Assembly: GCA_037974665.1 (NCBI GenBank)
Contig: CM075777.1
Coordinates: 15,399,001-15,463,000 of the forward strand
Direction: 5' to 3'
Length of the DNA: 64,000 nt
From: Ehretia macrophylla
Taxonomy: Eukaryota; Streptophyta; Magnoliopsida; Boraginales; Ehretiaceae
Below, piece by piece: positions 56,601 to 64,000 of this stretch (positions are counted from its first letter, which is position 1; every line of letters begins with the position of its first letter). The translations under genes and the position numbers were made by a program. The notes beneath the pieces are model-generated. The model was not told where the DNA came from. It did not search any database and saw only the letters and a program-made list of their open reading frames with translations.

Positions 56601-58640
56601 CTATGGGTTATATATATGTTTGGAGTTGTTGGAATTGTAATAGTTAGGTTGATATTTGGCTGGAATGGTAGTGGTTTGTAATAGTTTAACCTTACGTACT
56701 TTCTATGTTGCTTGCTTGTGTGTTAATGAAAGCTAGTAGTTGTTTGACTTTAGATTATAAGAAAGTCTTATTAATAATATAGAGTGGTATGATAAGGGGA
56801 CAACAGATAAAAATTTCAGGATTGTTAACTGCATGCTTGTATGTGTTTACCATGTCTTGTTGTGATTAAGGCTCGGATAACCTTAAAGCTGGGAAATGGT
56901 GGTGTCGGAGATGGAGAATGTTGTGGTTTGTATTTGTGGCTTTATTTTTCTACTTACAGGTATCTAGATAGTCCTATAAACAGGGAAAACTCCGTCCATT
57001 TTTCTTAAATTTTCTAACCGGGTTTGGTAATTGGTTGAGAATAGCATGATTAATAGGAGTATTGGTTCCGTGAGGGATTGAGGCGTTACAGTAGCTGTTA
57101 ATGAATATACGATGAATATTGTGATAAACTATTATTGCTATATAAAATGTATCAATTTGGGTTTTGCAATCTTAGCCTTCTATTTCAAGCTTGGCCATGT
57201 ACCTGATGTCACTACCTATAACACTCTAATTAAGGGGCTATTTTTTAAAGATAAGGCTCTTGAGGCCATAGAGTTATACGAAAAGTTGATCAGAGAGGAT
57301 CTTTGTGAGCCAGATGAAGTTACTTTCTCGACTGTACTGGACGTGTTGTGCAAATCAGGGCATACAAACAAGGTAGTTGAGCTGCTTAGGGTATTGGAGA
57401 AAAGAGATTGTAAACTCAACGCTTATGCATATAACGTTATTATTGTTTGTTTATGTAAGGACAGAATGGTAAATGATGTTATGAACCTCTTATCTGAAAT
57501 GATTGATAAGGGCATTCCATCAAATGTTGTCACCTACACTTCGTTAATTCAAGGATTGTGTAATTTTAGACCGTGGACTGACGTTAAACTGTTATTGAAT
57601 GAGATGGCTGATTACAAAATCTCTCCAAATTTACATACTTCTACTATTTTGGTGGACGCATTACAACTACTATTTTGGTGGACGCATTTTGTAAGGAAGG
57701 ATTAATAGAAGATGCAGAACATGCATTCCAATTATTGATCCAGAGGGGTTTGCATCCTAACATATTTGCATATGGTGCACCGATGGATGGATATTGTTTG
57801 CAAGGAAAACTAAGCGAAGCACAAAGAGTTTTTGAACATATGATGGCCGAAGGCTTGAGATGACACATTATAACATTTTACTAGATGGATTTTGTAAAAA
57901 TAAGAAAATAGACGATGCGATGTGCTTGTTTCAACAGCTGTCTTGCCAAGGGTTGGTTCCTAATGTAGTGAGTTATAATATCATGATACAGGAATTGTTC
58001 TGCGTAGGTAAATGTTATACTGCACAAAAACTTTTTGAGGATATACATTTGGCAGATATCATTCCAAGCATTTATACTTATTATATTATGTTGGACGGGC
58101 TTTGCAAAAACAGGCACATTGAAGATGCTTTGTCATTTTTTCATGACATTAAGGGCAAGGGATTAGTTGGTTATATTTGTCTCTACAACATCATGATCGA
58201 TGGATTTCTCGCAATATGTTCAATAATCTTGCCTTCAAAGGGTTACATACAGATGTTAAGACATACAATATAATGATAAAGGGTCTTTGTCAAGAAGGGT
58301 TGGTAGAGGATGCCAAGACGATTTTTGTGAAAATGGAAGAAAACGATTGTTTGCCAGATGAATTCACTTACAATGTTATTGTCCAAGGATTCCTAAAGGA
58401 GGGACTCTTTCATGAGGCGATGACGTATGTGAAACAAATGGTCAAATGAGGTTTCTCACCTGATTCGTCTATATTTTCCATCTTGATAGGTCTACTACCA
58501 GAAGAAGGCCAGGATCCTTCGATTCAAAATATGATTCAGAAATTAGTTCCAAATGATAAAAGAAATCTCCAAGTTTTAGTCGCTGCTTTATCTTCCTCAC
58601 TTCAACGTGTGATGTTGACAGTTCCACAAACATGATTTGT
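53630..58640 (+). pseudogene. PPR gene remnant (copy 4), split by a solo LTR
   Basis: The start (53630-53662, ATGAAGAACAGCAACACAG) matches the ATG region of the intact gene. After the LTR, 57096-58640 matches residues 117 to the end. A 327-bp (109 codon) in-frame stretch, residues about 9-117, is missing between them, with CTG at both deletion edges. Further damage: a 26-bp tandem duplication at 57641-57688 shifts the frame, a deletion near 57860 shifts it back, a deletion near 58203 removes part of a repeat, and TGA at 58447-58449 stops the C-terminus. Long readable frames remain (57112-57705, 57860-58273, 58177-58449). It is non-functional. Confidence 0.88.
53663..57090. mobile_element. Solo LTR, 3428 bp, Ty3/gypsy chromovirus-like
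   Basis: It starts TGTGACGCCCGG, ends GAGGCGTTACA and is framed by the 5-bp target duplication GTAGC (53658-53662 and 57091-57095). There is no internal region, primer site or second LTR, so it is the product of recombination between the LTRs of a full element. Two hairpin-forming segments (55970-55995 with a second copy at 55256-55281, and 56447-56465) are shared with the long LTR at 3578-7766, which otherwise differs greatly in sequence. Small ORFs within it are chance. Confidence 0.85.
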
Positions 58641-59009
58641 AGGACTAGTGAAGCTTTATATTACTATAACTTAGCATTTGATTATATCTTGAAAGGAATT
58701 TTTATCCTATATAAGTTTCTTAGCTCTTTTTTTTTCTTTTTTCATGTTGAACCAGCAAAACTGTATCTCTCTACCCTTTCTCGATATGGAATTAATAAGT
58801 AGTTGTGATATTTGATATAACGGGTGGATACATAGTTATTCTATTTTGTTCTAAAAACAATTTTACTGATAAGATTTGTTCTATTTTGCTTTTCAGTTAT
58901 AAGGCACTTGTATCCCTTGATGTAGCGATGGAGTTGTTTCATTAGAAAGATTATGCGAGACACAAAAGCATCTTTTCCATGTTTGAGATATTTGTGGTTG
59001 TTGACCTGA
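58641..59009. repeat. PPR 3' flank (block D), cut by a copia element
   Basis: It matches 37115-37460 through ATTATATCTTGAAAGGAATT, TATCCTATATAAGTT and TTTGTGGTTGTTGA. Homology ends where the copia LTR begins. Confidence 0.7.
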
Positions 59010-59245
59010 TTAATATAACAGAAGATATAGGCAGATTCTTTATTTCTCCTAGTAAAAACTAAGAGTTTAAGAAATACATGCTTACAATCTCACTTCTTCA
59101 AAAGATGATACAATCAGTTTAAATACTACAAACAAGTTACATAAAAAAATGTATTACAATGTTCTAGGCAACACACTGCCCTAGATTCACATGGCTCAAG
59201 ACTGACAAGCACATTGCTCAAGAAATATATTTAGATATTTCAACA
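59010..59245 (-). repeat. 3' LTR of the right-hand copia element
   Basis: On the minus strand it begins TGTTGAAATATCTAAATA directly after a purine tract (CTTGAGGGGGAG, 59246-59257). Its far end is placed near 59010 because PPR flank homology stops there; the exact edge is uncertain by a few bases. Confidence 0.7.
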
Positions 59246-59252
59246 CTCCCCC

Positions 59253-59640
59253 TCAAGCTGGGGCGAAGATATTGACGAGCCCGAGTTTGCTAAGACCTGA
59301 TTGGAGAGGTGATGGTCCAAGTGACTTGGTAAACATGTTTCCCGCCTGCTCAGATGATGTAACAAAGCAAGGTATGATAACCCCTGACCGAACTTTCTCC
59401 CGAATAAAATGGATATCAACCTCAATGTGTTTTGTCCTCTCATGAAAGACTGAGTCAGAGGACAATATAATAGCAGATTTATTATCACAGAATAGGGTGG
59501 ATGAGTCGGTTATTGGAAACCCTAAGTCAGATAGAAGAGAGCCTAACCAAAGTAGTTCACACGTTCCTTGGGCCATAGCACGGTACTCAGCTTCCGCAGA
59601 AGATCGTGAGACAACTGCTTGCTTCTTACTTTTTCATGAG
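59253..59640 (-). pseudogene. Copia RNase H region (fossil)
   Basis: STLFCDNKSAIILSSDSVFH, RTKHIEVDIHFIREKV and EQAGNMFTKSLG are standard copia RNase H and C-terminal segments. It is part of the broken polyprotein. Confidence 0.85.
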
Positions 59641-59732
59641 ATAAGGTGATTGCCACGGAAGGTGCACATCCTTGAGGTAGAATGCCTATCGCTCTTTGAC
59701 CCTACATAATCCGCATCAGTGTAACATGACAA

Positions 59733-60755
59733 TCATTTTTGTACACCCATTGCATAAAAATTTCCAAGTCCAGGAGAAAATTTAATATACCGAAGGATAT
59801 GATAGACAACATCCAGATGAGAGGTACGAGGTGCATGCATGAATTGGCTTACAATACTTACAGCATATGTAAGGTCTAGCCTTGTGTTAGTCAAATAGAT
59901 AAGTCGTCCTACAAGTCTTTGATATACTGATGGCTCAGCTAACAATTCTCTTGATTCCCCTGTTAACTTAAGATTGAGGTCCATAGGTGTCATGGCAGGT
60001 CGACAACTTAGCATGCCTATATCTTGGAGAAGATCTAATGCATATTTTCTCTGGGATAAAGATATACCATGGCGATTTTGAGCCACCTCAATACCCAAAA
60101 AATATCGAAGCTTGCCCAAATCTTTAATGTCAAACATCATCCTAAGGTCACGTTTTACCTGAACAATTCCATGAGTATCATCTCTAGTAATGATAATATC
60201 ATCCACATAAACTAATATAACAATGCACCGACCTTGAGGATGGCGTCAAACAAAGCATGTATGATCAGAGTTGCACCTAATAAACCCCATAGTAAGAACC
60301 ATCTCATTGAAGCGGTTGAACCAAGCACGAGGGGGTTGTTTAAGCCCATAAAGGGATTTACGAAGGCGGCACACTTTCCCTGAATACTTCCCCTGAGCTC
60401 GAAAACCTGGTGGAGGATCCATGTAGATAGTCTCAGAGAGATCACCATTAAGAAATGCATTTTTTACATCCAACTGGTGGAGAGGCCAAGAATATGAGGC
60501 AGCCAAAGAGACAATAAGCCTGACTGTAGTTAATTTGGCGACAGGAGAAAATGTGGCACCAAAGTCCTTGCCTGGTACCTGAGTAAACCTTTTAGCGACA
60601 AGACAGGCCTTATATCGATCAATGGTGCCATCTGCAAGATTCTTTACATTAAACACCCACTTACAACCAACAGTCTTTTCATCAACCGGAAGATCAACAA
60701 GTTCCCACGTATGATTTTGCTGGAGGGCATCCATTTCCACTTTTATAGCAGCCAC
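59733..60755 (-). pseudogene. Copia reverse transcriptase region (fossil)
   Basis: Segments in order: NHTWELVDLPVDEKTVGCKW, LHQLDVKNAFLNGDL, LYGLKQPPRAWF, then MDDIIIT and DLGKLRYFLGIEVAQ. This is a copia-type reverse transcriptase in two frames. Confidence 0.88.
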
Positions 60756-61990
60756 CCATAAAGGATTCTGTAAGGTCTCCGGAACTGAGCGAGGGATAGA
60801 GACCGAATCAACCTGACCAACAAAAGATTTATACTGATCGGAGAGACCCTAAAATGACACAAACTGGGCAATAGGATGATGAGTACTACTTGAAAATAAG
60901 TAACGGGAAGGGGGGCGTCGGTCACGAGTGGGATAATGGGAAGGTGCAGGAACCAAGGGAGAATGAGGGTTACCTGAATTCGGAGAAGAATAGGGCAGGA
61001 GAGCGGGAGCACGAGGACGCCGGGAGTACACCTGCAAGGGAGCTGGAGAAGAGACAAGGGGAAAAATATCAATGGGGCTCGGCAAGGGTGTAGGAGACTG
61101 TGGAGATGCATCAAGAAGAGGAACAGGGCAAAAAAAACAGGGGGGTTCCTCCGTAGATAATACTATTGGAGGATGCTCTAAGGGCAGGGAAGAAATAGAG
61201 AAGAAAGGCACAGTTTCAAGGAATGTAACATCCATCGAGTAGTGGAAGTGATGAGTCACCAGATCATAGCACCGATAGCCTTTCGACAGGGAAGAGTACC
61301 CAAGAAATATACAATGGATAGCTTTATCATCTAACTTAGTACGAGTAGGGCTACGATTTTGAACAAAGCATGTACAATCAAAGACTCGTGGGAGAATAGG
61401 AAAGAGGACAATTTTTGGCTTGAGAATGTGCAGGGGTGGTTGACCTTTGAGGACACGACTAGGGGTACGATTGATAATGTATGCAGCGGTGAGGACAGCG
61501 AGGTGCCAGAAATATCCAGGTGCCAGAAATATCCAGGTAAAAGACATCGAATTGTAGACATAATGTGGCAAATTTTTTGTTCTGCCATACCATTCTGTTC
61601 AAGTGTGTAAGGACAAGAAAGCTGCTGAAGAATGCCTCTTTCATTAAGTTCTACCCAAAAATCATTGGTCAGATATTCTCTACCATTATCAGACCGAATA
61701 TTGTGGACAACATTGTGGAATTGGGTTTTGACCATTTGAAGAAAGTGAGTGAAATGAGTGAAGACTTCAGATTTTTTCTTCATCAGGTAGACCCAAGTAC
61801 AACGACTATAATCATCTATAAATGTAACATAGTAACGATGGTGAGAAAGGGCCGTGATAGGAGATGAACCCCAAATATCATAGTGAACCACGTCAAAGGC
61901 ACATGGAGTTCGATGCATGCGAGGAATATATGTAGTGCGAGTATGCTTTGACAATTCACAAGTCACACAATTGAATTTAAAATCCTTGCA
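60756..61990 (-). pseudogene. Copia integrase region (fossil)
   Basis: CVTCELSKHTRTTYIPR (zinc-binding end), YVTFIDDYSRCTWVYLMKKK, IRSDNGREYLTNDFW, LDDKAIHCIFLGYSSLSKGY and a proline-rich C-terminal linker follow in copia integrase order. It is broken, with overlapping frames. Confidence 0.85.
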
Positions 61991-62013
61991 TGCTTTATTA
62001 AAAGCTGAAGATG

Positions 62014-62190
62014 AGATCTCTCTTGATCTCGAATTGAGACAGGGGAGGCTCGGGTGAACCTGTCCCCCGATCTCTTGCGGAAAACGAGGCGGCTCATCCC
62101 ACTCAACCGCTGACCACTCGAGAGCGGGAGAGCGCTTCTTGCTCTAATTCTCAAGCGGCGGCCCCGTCTGCAGTTGTATTACACGATAAC
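62014..62190. other. GC-rich foreign insert in the copia element
   Basis: About 170 bases around GGAGGCTCGGGTGAACC and GCGGGAGAGCGCTTCTTG interrupt the integrase entrance. They are clearly richer in G and C than the surrounding element and have no similarity to copia coding. There is no obvious target duplication, inverted end or poly(A). The insert could be filler DNA from an organelle genome or elsewhere. The boundaries are approximate. Confidence 0.5.
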
Positions 62191-62720
62191 CAACATAAAT
62201 ATTGAAAGTTTGCATGTCCTAAACGGGCATGCCACAAATATAAGTTTTGAATAGAGAGAACAGGAGTATAAAAAATAGGAGACACAGAGGCTTGTAGACC
62301 GGACAAGGGTACAATAGAGGTTAAAGATTTGCCGAAGTAGTAAAGTCCATTGTGCTCATACCCACTACCAAAAATATTCTTCGAAGTCAGGTCCTGCAAG
62401 AAACAACTGTTAGGTAAGAAGACAACGGCACAGTGAAGACTCTTGGCAAGACGATTAACTGACAATAGATTATAAGCAAAGTTGGGGACATAGTAAACAG
62501 AGCGAAGAATGATATCTTAGGATAAACAGGCATCTCCTTGACAACGGATAGGAATAGACGTTCCATCAGCAATTTGAACTGATTGATTTACAGAACTAAC
62601 AGGAGAAGAAAAAATGGAGAGCTCACCAGTCATATAATTATTGGCCCCGGAATCCAGAATCCAAGATGGTTGACCTGACTTACCATGAAGGGCTGTAGGA
62701 GCACCCGTAGCAAAGGCAGT
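62151..62720 (-). pseudogene. Copia protease-to-pre-integrase region (fossil)
   Basis: VNRLAKSLHCAVVFLPNSCF, then LYLWHARLGHANFQYL are typical of the stretch between protease and integrase in copia polyproteins. Confidence 0.7.
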
Positions 62721-62732
62721 CGTGGGACCAGA

Positions 62733-63773
62733 TCATGAAGTGAGCCCCAAGTGAAGTTGAAGTTGAGCAATCTGAGCCTGAAGTTGACTATAATAGGGAG
62801 AAACAAGTTTTGTTGAGGCTGAAGGGGACGCCAATTCAGTCACAGCTCCAATACGAGGACCTCCTTTCTTTTGTCCACCACCACGGTTTCTAGGATATTG
62901 TTGCTTTAATTCAGGATGAAGAGTGAAACATCGGTCAATGAGGTGACCAGGTTTCTGACAATGTTGACAATACGGACGAGTACTTGTTTGCCGAAAACCG
63001 AAAGGAGCAGCAAATGCCATCTGATCTGGAACAGACTGAGTGGGTTCAGGTGCAAGAAGAAGACGCCTTCGATCATCACCATCCACAATTACGAATGCCT
63101 CAAATAGAGAAGGTAGAGGAGATGTATTTAAAATATGAGTCCAAAGATTCTCAAACTCAAGCTTTAGACCCATCAAGAACTGATAAGTTCGACGATGATC
63201 TAGACGTTTATTCTCAACCACAACATCATTTGGGAAGTCACTCAAAGGTTCATATTGAGCTAGTTCTTCCCATATAGTTTGGAGATACCCAAAATAGTCC
63301 GCAACAGAGAATCCTAAAGTCGTCTGAGAAGCATGAGAAATTTCACGATAAAGCTCGAAGATTCGAGAATCATGACGTGTATGGACATACATCTTTGTCA
63401 GAGAACTCCATAGACCATGAACTATCTCGTGATACATAAACATATTATAGATTCGGTCCTCCATAGAATTGAACATCCAACCCAAGATAACACAATTATT
63501 CGCATGCCATTGAGCAAAAAAAGAATCTGTTTCTTTCGGCTTAGGCTCCGAACCTAAAATCCATTCAATTTTACGTTTTCCACCAAGATAAAGCCGGAAC
63601 GAACGAGACCAAGCATGAAATTTTTTTCCATTTAATAACACGCTTGTGACTCGCTGTGCGGGTGTATTAGGCTCACGAGATAGGTCCATACGTGAGGTAA
63701 TAGTTGATTGACTGGTTTCTCCTATACCTTTAGATTGAGTGAGTTGTTCTTTTTCTAAGTCCATAGCTAACAA
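62733..63773 (-). pseudogene. Copia gag region (fossil, long open frame)
   Basis: A 346-residue frame begins MLAMDLEKEQLTQSKGIGET. It contains a UBN2-type capsid region (FHAWSRSFRLYLGGKRKIEW, ADYFGYLQTIWEELAQYEPL, YQFLMGLKLEFENLWTHIL) and a zinc knuckle CQHCQKPGHLIDRC near residue 280. It looks whole as a frame, in an element that is otherwise broken. Confidence 0.85.
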
Positions 63774-64000
63774 ATCTGATGTTTTAAAATAATAACAGCA
63801 AACCTAACTGGCTGATGAGGACGCCGGACAATCAGCTTGGAAGGCTACAATTTGATCAAAGTTTGTAGACTGCAATACCCGGTAAACGCTTTAGCCCAAC
63901 AGACAAGAAATTACCATAGATCTGTGCTGCAGTTAGGAATCTCTGTTAGCATCATGACTTTTATCTGCATCTGTTCAATACAACTTCAAAAAACAAAAAA
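63774..64000 (-). other. Leader of the copia element at the window edge
   Basis: Non-coding sequence upstream of gag on the minus strand. No primer site is visible before the window ends, so the 5' LTR begins further right. Confidence 0.5.

Larger units (their letters stand above)
59010..64000 (-). mobile_element. Ty1/copia element, running off the right end
   Basis: On the minus strand from right to left: leader, gag (62733-63773), pre-integrase zone (62151-62465), integrase (about 60849-61966), reverse transcriptase (59733-60755), RNase H (about 59253-59640), purine tract and 3' LTR (about 59010-59245). The 5' LTR lies beyond the window. The coding region keeps long frames and is much better preserved than the copia at 44162, but it is broken, with roughly six to ten breaks and one foreign GC-rich insertion. 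It cannot be dated without the other LTR. Confidence 0.88.

Overview
This window is nuclear DNA of a flowering plant, most likely a eudicot. The evidence is an Rf-like (restorer-of-fertility type) P-class PPR gene family, plant Ty1/copia and Ty3/gypsy (Tat, Athila, Tekay/Del-like) LTR elements, plant LINEs whose ORF2 ends in an RNase H domain, hAT and Mutator-type non-autonomous elements, TRIMs and a tRNA-derived SINE. I could not settle the species. I see no organelle genome, prokaryotic operon, CRISPR array, rRNA or true tRNA gene.

The only gene that looks intact is a 631-residue, probably mitochondrial PPR protein at 35213-37108 (+). It sits in a decayed cluster of relatives: the 3' part of one copy at 1-563, an N-terminal scrap at 39284-39535, and a copy at 53630-58640 split by a 3.4-kb solo LTR. 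The 3' flanks of these copies are related to one another (564-1750, 25848-27240, 37109-38960, 58641-59008). Two of them run on into a fragment of a receptor-like kinase (1796-2110, 27241-27403). The locus therefore grew by duplication of a [PPR gene + flank + kinase fragment] block and was then filled with transposons.

Layout: 1-2700 PPR remnant, flank and kinase fragment; 3029-3465 TRIM; 3578-7813 Tekay/Del-like LTR plus primer site; 8437-25847 a Tat-lineage element with a TRIM in its LTR, an 8.4-kb Athila-like non-autonomous element in gag (itself carrying a hAT element and a Mutator-type MITE), a hAT element in pol, and an antisense ORF near its 3' end; 25848-27403 duplicated PPR flank; 27404-30593 LINE and SINE pieces; 30594-35045 a broken LINE ending about 170 bp before the PPR start codon; 35213-40385 PPR gene, flank and N-terminal remnant; 40386-43520 AT-rich DNA with a TAA-rich inverted-repeat element and a MITE; 43524-53420 a LINE fragment split by a Ty1/copia element; 53421-59008 the split PPR pseudogene; 59010-64000 a second Ty1/copia element that runs off the window.

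Apart from the PPR gene, no genes are seen to work together. The region looks like a birth-and-death PPR cluster inside nested transposons. I found no convincing new biochemical system. The signals most worth following are the intact PPR gene with a readable RNA-binding code, an in-frame stop shared by two PPR pseudogenes, paired hairpins conserved between two very different long LTRs, and a GC-rich foreign insert in a copia element.
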